This document shows, in pieces, positions 9,755 to 20,207 of a stretch of 64,000 nucleotides of DNA. A program made the translations under genes and the position numbers. Under the pieces are notes generated by a model that made no database searches, had not been told where the DNA came from, and saw only the letters and a list, made by a program, of their open reading frames with translations. How positions within the stretch are numbered: position 1 is the stretch's first letter; the number at the start of each line of letters is the position of its first letter. This DNA comes from Sporothrix humicola (Eukaryota; Ascomycota; Sordariomycetes; Ophiostomatales; Ophiostomataceae). The stretch spans positions 248,001 to 312,000 of the forward strand of contig WNYE01000019.1 in the NCBI GenBank assembly GCA_021396245.1. The letters are read 5' to 3'.

Positions 9755-11728
9755 ATGGAGTCACCATCTACAGACGATCCTCCACCTCCCTTTATAAACT
9801 TCCTCCCCAAAACTCCGTCGACAACGTCCTTTTACGAGATGCCACGAGAGCGTCGGCTAAAGCTGCTTGTCGCTGCCAATGGGCCCAAGGAGGTCGCATA
9901 CGCCCAGGCCATTGCCGTTCGCCTCTCCAAGGAGCCCAAGATCACCGTCAAGGTTATCGTCGATGAGCTTACCCACCGTCTCGCTCAGGAGTTTCCTGCT
10001 TACGCCAACCGTTCGTCACGGCCTGCCGTCGCCGAGATCGACTACTTCAACGGCGGGCGCGATGTTGCTTCGAACAAGATGCCCGCTGGCGGCCACAGCG
10101 GCATCCCAAAATGCCAGTCGTCCCGCGATGTCGACAACACACAGCGGAACGCATTTGAACTGGTCGCATGGGCAGATTTATTGGTTCTAGCGCCCATTGA
10201 CGCCGACAATCTCGGCCGCATGATGGCCGGCATCACAGACACTCTTCTGCTCGAAGTTCTTCGGGGATGGGACGCCTCCAAGCGTATCCTGCTTGTTCCT
10301 GGCATGTCTACACATATGTGGGAGAATCCGGTCACAAAACGGCAGATCAGCAAGCTCCATCGCAAATGGCACTGGGTGCGCGTCCTACCGCCTATTCTAT
10401 GGCATTACAACACGCCCTCCTTGTCGGGCAACGGCGGTATTAGCACCAGTACCAGTGCCGCATCAACACCTAGCGCCGGCCTCACGCACTCGCAACAACT
10501 GCAACAGAACAAGCGTGTTGTTGAGTGGTCTGGATTTGCGGAGCTGATTGGCATTATCAAGAACCACGCCGACCTGCTGTCCCTCGGCCACGATGTCGAT
10601 GTCGCCACACTCAATGGCGGCCGCCCCTATGCGCACGACGGAGTCTGGAAATCCCCACGCTCGAAGCTTCGCTTGCCGCCCGAGATCTGGACCATCATCT
10701 TGGAGTACACGGGCGACTGGGAGCTGGCCGAGTCTTTGAACGTCTTTACCAAGCTGCCCATGCCCACGCATTACGGCTGGCGTCTCCAGCCATCCCACCC
10801 CGAAGACCCGCTCTCTGTCTTTATGCACGAGCTCGAGTGGACGCTGCTGACGGCCGAGACGGACAAGATTTGCCAGAAGCTGTCAGAGGCGCCCGCCACG
10901 ATCCACGACCTGTCGGCGCTCGCCATCAAGCTCATCTTCAAGTTCTCCATGACCGACGTCCTGACCTATGTCGAGACCCACTGCCCGCTCGTCTTCCGCA
11001 ACTTTGACGGCAAGACGGTGCCGACCAAGGCCTCGGCCTACTTTGGCAAGACGGATATTCTGGACTGGTGGGTGCGCAGCCCCTCGTTCCTGGAGAAGCA
11101 GTACGATGCCGAGGCGCTCGACGGCGCGTCCAAGAACGGCTACCTGCATGTCCTCGAGTGGTGGCGCCGTTCGGGTCTACCTCTCAAGTACACCGAGGGC
11201 GCACTCGAGCAGGCCAGCGCCAAGGGCCATGTCCACATTCTGGAGTGGTGGCGCGAGGCGTCGCTGGCTAACACGCCGGGCGTCATCCTCAAGCCGGGCC
11301 GCTCGCTCATCTGCGCCGCCCAGTACGGCCGCGTCGACGCCATCCGCTGGTGGGAGGAGAGCGGCGTCAACGGCGGGCACCAGGACGCCATCTGCAAAGT
11401 GGCCTCGCGCTGGGGGCAGGTCGACGTGCTCGAGCTGTGGCGCGAGCTGCGCGGAGACGACAAGATCGTCTTTAACCACCAGGTGCTGGTCGAGGCCACC
11501 ATGTACTCACACATGACCGTGCTGGACTGGTGGAAGGGCTATGCACACGGTACGCTGCCGCGGATGAACGGGCGTCGCGCGAAGCAGGTCGAGTACCGCA
11601 CAATGGACATTGAAGAGGCGCTCGAGGATGCACTGGGAGACCCGGCTGCCGTCCGTCGTTGGTGGGCGACGAACGGCCTGAACCTGGGTCTCGGCACCAG
11701 CGAATGGATGAAGGCGAGATATCTGTGA
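9755..11728 (+). CDS. Flavoprotein-fold protein fused to WW-type ankyrin-like repeats
   Basis: Single exon, 657 residues from the ATG at 9755 (MESPSTDD); the frame extends upstream but without an ATG. Residues ~36-230 resemble the flavoprotein fold of the phosphopantothenoylcysteine decarboxylase/SIS2/HAL3 group: a first beta strand LKLLVAANG, then WADLLVLAPIDADNL and a GMSTHMWENP block where decarboxylases have PAMNTxMW. The catalytic Asn is therefore Ser, and no Cys-containing ACGDxGxGAM clamp follows, so decarboxylase activity is unlikely. Residues ~410-640 contain about six or seven degenerate repeats with the core AxxxGxxxxLxWW, e.g. SKNGYLHVLEWW and SAKGHVHILEWW, resembling ankyrin-like LEWW repeats. 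A Ser/Thr-rich linker joins the halves. Function unknown; a flavin-binding regulator or scaffold is one possibility. Confidence 0.75.
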   Translation: MESPSTDDPPPPFINFLPKTPSTTSFYEMPRERRLKLLVAANGPKEVAYAQAIAVRLSKEPKITVKVIVDELTHRLAQEFPAYANRSSRPAVAEIDYFNGGRDVASNKMPAGGHSGIPKCQSSRDVDNTQRNAFELVAWADLLVLAPIDADNLGRMMAGITDTLLLEVLRGWDASKRILLVPGMSTHMWENPVTKRQISKLHRKWHWVRVLPPILWHYNTPSLSGNGGISTSTSAASTPSAGLTHSQQLQQNKRVVEWSGFAELIGIIKNHADLLSLGHDVDVATLNGGRPYAHDGVWKSPRSKLRLPPEIWTIILEYTGDWELAESLNVFTKLPMPTHYGWRLQPSHPEDPLSVFMHELEWTLLTAETDKICQKLSEAPATIHDLSALAIKLIFKFSMTDVLTYVETHCPLVFRNFDGKTVPTKASAYFGKTDILDWWVRSPSFLEKQYDAEALDGASKNGYLHVLEWWRRSGLPLKYTEGALEQASAKGHVHILEWWREASLANTPGVILKPGRSLICAAQYGRVDAIRWWEESGVNGGHQDAICKVASRWGQVDVLELWRELRGDDKIVFNHQVLVEATMYSHMTVLDWWKGYAHGTLPRMNGRRAKQVEYRTMDIEEALEDALGDPAAVRRWWATNGLNLGLGTSEWMKARYL

Positions 11729-12190
11729 GCAAAAGCCCCCCAGGCCATCACTGCCGACAACAAATACGACAACAACCACAATACTCAACGATAAATATCA
11801 CACACCACACACCACACTCTTATACCCGGAAACTGTAATGAAATGGAAAATGACAAAAACAAGCTCGAATGATTAATAAACTTGGAATTGGGTATGGGAT
11901 AACTTGGAACACGGAAACGGAAACGGAACTGGAAAACACCAAAATGGAAACGGTCATGGGAACGGCGCATATAAACAATTTGTAGCATTTACATGGGCAC
12001 CGTTCTTCTGGAATTGTTTTTATTTTGGATATCAAGACGCACATACTTGGAAATGATAAGCTCAAATACTTGGAACTTGTTTTACTTTGCTTTTGTCTTT
12101 TTTTTGTTCAAAAGTCATGAGTGCAAACTATGTTATTGGTATCTAATGGAAATGAATTATGACGCTAACCTTTGCCTGACAATACCTCCT
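11729..12190. other. Convergent 3' spacer
   Basis: It lies between two genes that point at each other. There is a short run of ACGGAA-type units (about 11911-11930) and T-rich sequence; no gene seen. Confidence 0.5.
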
Positions 12191-12879
12191 CTACCCTGAT
12201 GCCACCATGTACTTCTCCGGCACGCTTGGGATGAGTTTCCGCAGAACTTCAATCTTGCGGGCCTGTTGCTTATGTCGTGCTTCAGCAGCTCCCAGGCGCC
12301 CGTCTTTTCGTCTCAACTGGCCGTAGACGACTGTGTAGTCCGGTATCCGTTCTCCAGGCAAGATTTTGGTCCGGGGAGCGAGTGTGCAGTACTGCACTGT
12401 TAGTGGGAGTAAACATGAATGAAAGGAGCGCGTTCAAAACCTACCCTTCCTATCACGGCGCCACTGCCAATTTGGCTTCTTGCACCAACAACGCTTCCCT
12501 GTCCAACAGAGGCTCCTGCTTCTAGGACAGCACCTGTCTCTACCGACACATAGTCACCAAGTGTGACACTTCCCTCGGGTGCTGGAAAACTGCCAGGAAC
12601 AGACACGCTGCTGCTGGCTGCCAAAGACGCCGCACCGCCACCGACGATTGCCCGCTCTTCCACGATGCATCGCCGGCCAATGTTGACGGGTCCGCCCTTG
12701 GCGTCGAGACGTGCGCGTGGGTGGATGACAGAGTCGCCACTGATAGTCACAGGGAACGTGCCGACAACATAGACGGCGTCCGCCATGACCACGGGGCCAC
12801 CACCGCCGCCAGTCCGGTCCGTCACGAAATGGACGGGCGTCGGCGGCGCCGCAGGCATAAGCGACTGGCGTTTTGACAT
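12191..12879 (-). CDS. Dynactin subunit 6 (p27)
   Basis: Two exons on the minus strand, 12879-12445 and 12391-12191, separated by a 53-bp GT-AG intron, give 211 residues. The start MSKRQS at 12879 is preferred; the frame is open upstream but unconserved. The protein is a left-handed beta-helix with hexapeptide repeats (for example ISGDSVIHPRA, VNIGRRCIVEERAIVGG, VTLGDYVSVETGAVLEAGASVGQGSVVGA shown in pieces here) and ends with the typical p27 block IPDYTVVYGQLRR. p27 pairs with p25 in the pointed-end complex of dynactin, which helps dynein/dynactin bind cargo; in filamentous fungi this supports long-range early endosome transport. Splicing joins VIGR to YCTLAPRTKILPGER. It is divergent from nuo51. 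Confidence 0.88.
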
Positions 12880-13677
12880 GTTGTTGGTGGAGGACGGACA
12901 AATATATGAAAGTACAATGTGCCAGCCCAGTAAGAAACCGTATACACGCTCGTAGTGGTGTTGAGCCGACAAATCGCGTCGTGATAGTCGCCGTTTGGCT
13001 GTGATGGTGTCAAACGACGTTGAAGCTGTGGGCCTATTCAGGGTAAGCTCCGTTGGAGATGGTGGGTCCACAGGTGCTCAGGGGTCTGACCAATCAGCGC
13101 TCAGCTCCAGTTTACGTCTATCCAAACTTCGTGATTGTCGCAGCCGGGCGACCCGGGTCCGTGTTGTGACGACACCACGCATCAATTGATTGTAAGACCG
13201 GCATTATTAAATCGACTGAAAATCTATCAAAATTATCGTCCGCATATAATATCTGAAAACAAGTCATAGTGGCACTTTCTGCACCGTATATTTGTTGCCC
13301 ACGTATTAGCTTTCAAGCTGCGCTGATTGGCCTAGCCGGTCTCCACAGTGTAAACACGTGACCCGCGAGAGAAGTTTCCCGGCTCAACTTGGTGGCTTCC
13401 CCCCGTTCCCCCATCACAGCTTTTTTGCTCGCCTTTTCCCGACTCTCCACGAAACGGACAACGGGGCCGCTCCAGCGTGAAAAAAGTCCCTCTTCTCACC
13501 CTCCTCGTGCCTCTTCGCTCTCCCGGACACCACACACCCCGACCGTCCATCGAACTCGGCCCCCGCCAGCAGCCATCCATTGGTTCTGTTTTTGCATTCT
13601 GCTCAATTGAGCAGCCGAGGGCTTTTTCCATCCGAACCCGCCATTTCGACCTCACATCCCACCACAACATATCCAAC
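12880..13677. promoter_or_regulatory. Divergent promoter region p27 / nuo51
   Basis: Intergenic 0.8 kb between two outward-facing genes. A CCAAT box lies at 13090-13094, an inverted one (ATTGG) at 13326-13330, and a CACGTG E-box at 13355-13360. CCAAT boxes are bound by the HAP complex, which often controls respiratory genes, so these would suit nuo51. Inferred from motif matches only. Confidence 0.45.
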
Positions 13678-15008
13678 ATGCTCTCCCGCAGCGCATCCGC
13701 CGCTCCCAAGGCGGCCTCCGCCGCATCGGCCGTCGCCCGCGCCACTCCCGCCATCTCCTCCATCTCTTCCTCCGTCTCAACATCTTCCTCCTCCTCCCCA
13801 TCGTCATTACCGGCCGGCCGGACCTTCTCGACGTCGTCGCGCCGCTCGTTCGCCACGGTGCAGGATGCCGCCCCCGAGGCGCCCAAGAAGCGGGTGTACG
13901 GCGGCCTCAAGGACCAGGACCGCATTTTCCAGAACCTGTACGGCCGTTACCCGCCGGATCTGAAGCACGCGAAAAAGATGGGCGACTGGCACAAGACCAA
14001 GGAAATCATCCTCAAGGGCCACGACTGGATCATCAACGAGGTCAAGGCCTCGGGTCTGCGCGGCCGCGGCGGTGCCGGCTTCCCGTCGGGTCTGAAATGG
14101 GTACGTTGAGGCCACCACGACTTATCTTATTTTATTTTTGAGTGTGTACTAACACCCCACAGTCGTTCATGAACTTCAAGGACTGGGACAAGGACAACAA
14201 GCCGCGCTACCTGGTGGTCAACGCCGATGAGGGTGAGCCCGGCACGTGCAAGGACCGCGAGATCATGCGCAAGGACCCCCACAAGCTGGTCGAGGGCTGT
14301 CTGATTTCCGGCCGCGCCATGAACGCCACGGCTGCCTACATCTACATCCGTGGCGAGTTTATCTACGAGGCCGAGGTCCTGCAAAAGGCCATCAACGAGG
14401 CCTATGCCGACGGCCTCATCGGCAAGAACGCCTGCGGCTCCGGCTACGACTTTGACGTCTACATCCACCGCGGTGCCGGTGCCTACGTCTGTGGCGAGGA
14501 GACGTCGCTGATCGAGTCGCTTGAGGGCAAACCCGGCAAGCCCCGTCTCAAGCCTCCTTTCCCCGCCGCTGTCGGCCTGTTCGGCTGCCCGTCCACCGTC
14601 ACCAACGTCGAGACCGTCGCTGTCGCCCCCACCATTTGCCGTCGCGGCGGCAGCTGGTTCGCCGGCTTTGGCCGTGAGCGCAACCAGGGCACCAAGCTGT
14701 TCTGCATCAGCGGCCACGTCAACAACCCCTGCACCGTCGAGGAGGAGATGTCCATCTCGATGCGCGAGCTGATCGACCGCCACTGTGGCGGTGTCCGCGG
14801 CGGCTGGGACAACCTGCTGGCTGTCATCCCCGGCGGCTCGTCGACGCCGATCCTGCCCAAGCACATGTGCGACGACCAGATTATGGACTTTGACGCGCTC
14901 AAGGACAGCCAGTCGGGTCTGGGCACCGCCGCCGTGATTGTCATGGACAAGAGCACCGACGTTGTGCGCGCCATCAGCCGTCTGAGCCACTTCTACCGCC
15001 ACGAGTCG

Positions 15009-15039
<31 letters not shown>

Positions 15040-15389
15040 GCAAGTGGACGGAGCAGATCATGACGCGGTTCGAGAAGGGCATGGGCCGCGAGCGCGAAAT
15101 TGACATGCTCCAGGAGCTCACCAAGCAGGTCGAGGGTCACACCATTTGCGGTAGGTTTTTCCTCTCCATTCAACATGTTTGTTTATTTTTTCATTTGTTC
15201 ATTGCTAACTCACTTCCAGCTCTCGGCGAGGCTTTCGCTTGGCCCATCCAGGGCCTCATCCGCCACTTCCGGCCAGAGCTTGAGGCACGGATGCAGAAGT
15301 TCGCTGCCGAGTCCGGCGGCGAAGCATTGGCTGGTGGCTGGACGCACGACGCACGCCAACAGGGCAAGCTGATTGCTCCTGGCCAGTAA
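13678..15389 (+). CDS. nuo51: NADH:ubiquinone oxidoreductase (complex I) 51 kDa subunit
   Basis: Three exons, 13678-14100, 14163-15150 and 15220-15389, give 526 residues; introns of 62 and 69 bp with CTAAC branch sites. The protein begins with a Ser/Ala/Arg-rich mitochondrial presequence ([14 protein letters not shown], ending near SRRSFAT). The nucleotide-binding segment [16 protein letters not shown] and [14 protein letters not shown] carry the NADH and FMN sites. The N3 [4Fe-4S] cluster ligands are Cys424, Cys427 and Cys430 in [10 protein letters not shown] and Cys470 at the second splice junction ([12 protein letters not shown]). This matrix-side subunit oxidises NADH and passes electrons to FMN and the iron-sulphur chain. 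Family length and all ligands are as expected. The presence of complex I excludes budding yeasts of the Saccharomyces type. Confidence 0.97.
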
Positions 15390-16160
15390 GTGTGCGGAAA
15401 GGAGAAACAACATAAAGGTGTATGTGCACAGCGAAGCCGCCCAAAAAAATTATCAAAAAATAATCATAAAAGAAAAGAGACAGGAAGCGGGACGGACATT
15501 ATTTATTTTTGTAAATTTCTTGCTGCATTTTCCGTTTTCGGTTCTTCTTTGTTTTTGCTTTTCATTTTCTTTTGCCGCCTGCTTCACCTCCCATCTTCTT
15601 CTTATTTTCATGATAGAAAAAGATAACACAACAAACCTGTATTTAAACCTGTGTTAGAAGTTGTTGGCGGCTGCTTTTCATTCACATAAAATAAATCACT
15701 TATAAAAATAAGATAAAAACAAGAGTGACGTGAATATAAGAGTGTTGTTGAAGCTTTTAGATATTTTGGTTCGTCTTTAAGACGCCTATCAGGGCCCATC
15801 TTACAGGGGAGCAGGAGCGCCACCATTTCCGGGAAGGAGACAGCGAGCCACCAACAGACCGCCGAAAACCGCAAATTAGCGCAAAGAATCCCCTGAACCG
15901 ATAAACCCATAAAAAAACAAGACAATCAACAACGGAGCGGTCAACGATCCAGTTGCACGATATCGGCGACGAAGCCAGTTCGGGGCGTTTGGGTACATTC
16001 CTCAAGCTCGTGTCGTTTTGTGCTCTCTCGTGTGTCCTTGAACGTGTCTTTGCCACGTGTTGGTGTCATCTGAGATACTCTTCACATCGAGGCACAGACA
16101 TCGCCAACTTCACCTTTTTCCTCAAATCATATCAACTAAGACTCAAGTCAACTCGCAACC
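15390..16160. other. Spacer nuo51 / PEX11-like
   Basis: AT-rich 3' region of nuo51 followed by the promoter of the next gene, with a CACGTG element at 16054-16059. No gene seen. Confidence 0.5.
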
Positions 16161-17228
16161 ATGTTGATAGAGACGCTCATCCTATTTACGACGGATTTAG
16201 GTGTGTCATATATGTTTCCGTTCTCTTAATTGACGCAAAATACTGACTTTTCACCTCTAGTCGGCCTCGAGCGCATCTTGCGCCTCGTCCACTCACTGCT
16301 CCAAATTATCGTCAGTGTGCCGCTCTTCGTTGGCTATGCAGCCGCGTTTCTGCACACGGGCAGCTTCCGTGGGTCGGTCAAGAGCCCCGCCGTCCACGAT
16401 GCGACGGCTCTGATGTTGGCGACGGCCCGCGACCGCGTTAACCTTGGCCGCCGGTTTTCGCGCATGTTCCGCTTCATCGAGAGCTTCTACGGCGCGCACC
16501 AGCTGTACGTCAAGCTTTTTAGCGAGGACCCTGCGGCCAAAAAGTCCAAAAGAACTCGTGTCGACACCTGGCTCGACGCGTTTGCGCGCACGTTTGCCGG
16601 TCTGTACCTGGTCCTCGAGACGTCCACGATTGTCGACGCTCTCGATGTTCCGGGGATCGGCTGGGGCCCCGAATTGGCCAACAAGCTCAATGTGGAGGGC
16701 CAGCGCTACTGGTTCCTATCGCTGAGCTGCAGTGTGGCCGCTACGATCGTGCGCATCCTGAATATCACGCGCGATTACCCAATGCCGCAGCCGACGGAAG
16801 AGGAAAAGGAGGACAACATGGGCAGCCGACTCGGTGATGGAGGAGAGGCCGAGAAGGAGGGCGAGGACAAGGCCGAGTCTCTCAATGAGGAGCGGTTGCG
16901 TCTGCGTCGGATCGTGCAGGGCCGCATGTCGGAGCGCCGCAAGTGGATGAAAACTGTGCAGGGCCAGCTGGTCGTTTTGGGCAGAAAAGTCGTGGCGGAC
17001 GCTGTGGATGTGCTGCTTCCTGGCTGTATTGTCGGGTGGACCCCGCTGCAGCCGGCGACGGTGGGCTACGTCATGTTGTTTACAACACTCCTAACGAGCT
17101 ACGATGTGTGGCTGCGTTGTGGACGAGAAGTGGCTGCCACGAAAGCGGCCGAGGAAGCGGCCGAGGAAGCGGCAGAGGCAAAGAAGGCAGCCGAGGCAGC
17201 CAAAGCTGCTGAGAAGAAGAAGGAATAG
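16161..17228 (+). CDS. PEX11 family peroxisome proliferation protein
   Basis: Two exons, 16161-16200 (only 40 bp) and 16261-17228, with a 60-bp intron (CTGAC branch site), give 335 residues. The joined start reads MLIETLILFTTDLVGLERIL. The pattern of an amphipathic N-terminal helix, then RDRVNLGRRFSRMFRFIES, and a long helical body with hydrophobic segments (YLVLETSTIVDAL, the WFLSLSCSVAATIVRIL region, and a C-terminal VLLPGCIVGWTPL) is that of PEX11, most like the fungal PEX11C/PEX11B group. PEX11 proteins sit in the peroxisome membrane and drive elongation and division. The C-terminus has an Ala/Glu/Lys-rich repeat. The subtype within PEX11 is uncertain. PEX5 lies 20 kb downstream. Confidence 0.85.
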
Positions 17229-17457
17229 GTACAGTGGTGGCCGCCACGAAGATTTATTTATGAATTAGACACAGGTATCTCTTCCATTGTGAGACGGGAA
17301 CCAACTGATAGACGATGAATAGAGTTTATGTAATGATCAAATATGCATTTTATGCTCGCTAGATAAATTAACATCCCATGCTCCATGCTTCTATTACTTT
17401 TCCAGATAAAAATCAAATATGCTCTCAAATTGGAAAACCCAGCTAATAATGATATCC

Positions 17458-19275
17458 CTAACCCTGACTCTCTGGCCGGAGCGACGAGTGAGAATGGCCT
17501 GTGCCCGGCCGACTCGTGCTTCCACCAACACCTGCACGCTTCAGCTTCTTGGCCATTGTTCCCTTGGTGTCGAACAAGCTCTTGACACGCCGCAGCCGTG
17601 CCCACCGCTCCTTGTCTTTGGCGTCACGCGCCGCGTCATCTTCCTCGCGTGCCTCACGGTCACCAAAAATGCCACCTCCAGTGCCAGGCGTGCCCGGTGT
17701 CCCACCAAGTGTAGCTGGCGTGCCAGCAACATTATCGACGGCGGTAGCGGTAAGAGGCCGACGGCCAGGGGTCGTAGGTACTGCCGATACATCTTTGGAT
17801 GGAGTAGATGGGGGCAGTCGGCCAGAACCTGTACCCGCAGTCATCCGGTTGCGCAGGTAAGCGTCATTCTTGAGCATTTGGACAAGCACGTCCCAGCCAG
17901 GAGTCTGTGCAGCTGAAGCGTCACCACCTTTGCCAGTTCGGGTAGACCGTGCGCCGGGATTCCGCTGCACGGCACCGTTCTTCCACGGACAAAAGAAGCG
18001 GTGCTCACGAACAGCATCCAGGTGGTCCATGGGTGCAGGCTCAAGCACAGTGTTGGTCTCCAGGTCAACCTGCTTGCTCTTGAACATCCACAGACCAAGA
18101 CGACGCAGGCACGAGTGGCACGACGCCGAGTTGGGCACGGCGCCAATGCGGCTGTTGGTCAAGCCCTGCCAGCCCATGACAGCCAGAGCAAGTGCAACGC
18201 GGTTAGGAGAAGAAGAGGTAGAAGGCGCGGAAGCACCGTTCGAAACGCCACTCGCAGGAGCGTCAAAAAAGTTTGGTGGAAGAGTCGCAAGGACGGCGTC
18301 AATGTCGAGGCCTTGGGGCAGCCGCAGGTTGAACTCGTACGGCAAGAAGTCCTTGCGAATGCACAGCTCGTCGTACCGTTGGCGGAGATCAGCGAGTGCC
18401 TGTCGTGGGCTGGCCAGCTGCAGCCGCAACAGACTGTCGTCGCAGCCCTTTTTGCGCCACAAACAGTCCTCCTCGTGGGCCGTCACAACCAGGTCCACGT
18501 ACTTGTCGACCACTGCCGCCTCGGCTGCCTCGGCCGCCTCTGTCGACTCGCCGCCCGACTTTGCACGGCCCAGCTGCACCACCAGTTCCTTACTGCACAG
18601 CGTGCACCGCAGCCGCTCTTTTCCCTGGCACACCCATCCGCGCTTTGCCCATTCAATCTCGTTGATCCGGTCTGGCTTGGGCGTCCAGTCGGTCAGCTCC
18701 TGGAACGTAGCCAGCCGCCTCAGCAACTGCTCGCGGTCACCAGGGCTGTACCTCGGTGCAGGTGGTTGGGTAGTCGCTGTTGACGTTGATGTCTTGCCGC
18801 CCGTCGTTGGCCTTGTTGTGCTCGTTCCCCATTTGCGCAGGATGCTGTTGGAAGGCGTAACAGCCGCATTGCCCGTCGCGTCACGAAGAGTAGCGCCGCC
18901 GTTTGCGATCCGTCGCCGTTTCGCCAGAAACTCGAGGCTCGCCGCCGCCGAGCTTGGCGTCGTTGTTGTGGTCGCGGTCGTAGCCGTTCGTGATGGTGAA
19001 GAATGCAGCATGTTTGTCTGTCGAGCAGCTGCTGGTGTTGTCGTCGTTGTGGCTGCTGTCGTTGCAGCTCCTCCTGCTGTCGAATCTGAGAGACCAGCTC
19101 GTGAGGGCGTCGAGGTCGAAAGTCGTGATGCGCTGCTCTCCTCGCCAGCACCCCAGGCGAGGTCTAATGACGATGGGCGCGACTGGTCGTTCTTATCAGT
19201 TGTTGAAACGGAACCGGTGGATCGCGTGCCGATCCCCTGGAGGAGGGCGTTGAATTTCCGCTTCGTCGCATTCAT
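17458..19275 (-). CDS. C3HC zinc finger / Rsm1-domain protein (NIPA-like)
   Basis: Single exon, 605 residues on the minus strand, starting MNATKRKFNALLQGIGTR. The first 170 residues are Ser/Thr-rich and disordered. The zf-C3HC domain follows: Trp214, Cys216 in GWVCQG, Cys224 and Cys227 in LRCTLC, then His267 and Cys271 in HEEDCLWRKKGC. The Rsm1-type half is visible as LALAVMGWQGL, SCHSCLRRLGLWMF and EHRFFCPWKNG. Fission yeast Rsm1 is linked to mRNA export; the animal relative NIPA (ZC3HC1) sits at the nuclear basket and the yeast relative Pml39 also acts there. A nuclear-pore-basket or mRNA quality role is therefore likely here. It is divergent from the MET22 gene. Confidence 0.88.
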   Translation of the reverse strand: MNATKRKFNALLQGIGTRSTGSVSTTDKNDQSRPSSLDLAWGAGEESSASRLSTSTPSRAGLSDSTAGGAATTAATTTTTPAAARQTNMLHSSPSRTATTATTTTTPSSAAASLEFLAKRRRIANGGATLRDATGNAAVTPSNSILRKWGTSTTRPTTGGKTSTSTATTQPPAPRYSPGDREQLLRRLATFQELTDWTPKPDRINEIEWAKRGWVCQGKERLRCTLCSKELVVQLGRAKSGGESTEAAEAAEAAVVDKYVDLVVTAHEEDCLWRKKGCDDSLLRLQLASPRQALADLRQRYDELCIRKDFLPYEFNLRLPQGLDIDAVLATLPPNFFDAPASGVSNGASAPSTSSSPNRVALALAVMGWQGLTNSRIGAVPNSASCHSCLRRLGLWMFKSKQVDLETNTVLEPAPMDHLDAVREHRFFCPWKNGAVQRNPGARSTRTGKGGDASAAQTPGWDVLVQMLKNDAYLRNRMTAGTGSGRLPPSTPSKDVSAVPTTPGRRPLTATAVDNVAGTPATLGGTPGTPGTGGGIFGDREAREEDDAARDAKDKERWARLRRVKSLFDTKGTMAKKLKRAGVGGSTSRPGTGHSHSSLRPESQG

Positions 19276-20207
19276 GTTTCCTGTTTTTGGGTTGTCTTTC
19301 TCAGTGTACTCTTCTGTCCCTCAGTTGTCTGTCGTTTGGCAAGCCGGGGCCGCTCAGAAAAGGGTATGCAATGCCGCTTCGCGTCTCGTTATGCCTTGTC
19401 GACCGTTTGGGGGCTTTCCGGGCTTCGTGCTGTTTGTTTGCCGTGTCTTGGTGGCTTTTGGTTGACTTCGATACGAGGCTGAAAAAACGTGGAATCGAGG
19501 AAACTTTGTCGAGACAAGGGGAAAGGAGGTGAGCCGAAAACACGCGAAAAGAGTACAAAGACGGACAGTGAGAATGGAAGAGTCGTTTCCGGGTCGTGAA
19601 TAAAGCCGCTGAAGCAGGAAGGGTGAAAGTAAAGAAGGGTCGAAACAAAGAGTTCCGTTGTGTTGTTGTCAAAGGTTGCTTTCAGAAATCCGAAAGAAGG
19701 GACGGTTCAGGACAGGGGCTGTTGGAGCTAGGTGTGACAGGCGTTGCTGTGCCTGGCCGCGTGCTGTCGCCTCGTTGCTAGGTCGTGCCTTCCCTGCAGG
19801 GCAGTTTGCCATTATGTGGTAATGTACCTTTTCTATGTATTTTGGTGATAAAGATACTTCATGTAAAGATATGCATGTCTCTTTTCATCCAATCTCTAAT
19901 CACAGGCGCAAAAGTTTACAGAAAACAATAGCAATCCAATTATTCAAAAAGCAATAATAAAAAAGGTTTCTCAATCTTTATTCTCGTAAAATGGCTACTT
20001 GTTGACAATGAGTTCTGAGAGCTACGTACTCCAGTGAGAACTTTGCGTGGAGCCGGCAGTAGCTGCATCGTAGACCAGCGGGGTAGTCGTTAGCTCTTGC
20101 AGATTTACATCATTGCACCTGTTGCGCGGCCTTTGAGAAAATGTGAAAATCTGCAGGAGCTACCCACAGCACAACCACTAGTAAAGTCAAGAACTGCTAT
20201 TTCCCTC
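19276..20207. promoter_or_regulatory. Divergent promoter region C3HC / MET22
   Basis: About 0.9 kb between outward-facing genes. The middle (about 19800-20000) is AT-rich. No further gene and no clear motif seen. Confidence 0.4.

Noticed and set aside
14127..15176. 349-codon minus-strand frame opposite nuo51
   Set aside because: Antisense shadow of a highly conserved coding exon; no recognisable protein.
17870..19465. 531-codon plus-strand frame opposite the C3HC gene
   Set aside because: The minus strand carries the zinc-finger and Rsm1 blocks; the plus-strand product has no domain and crosses the C3HC promoter.
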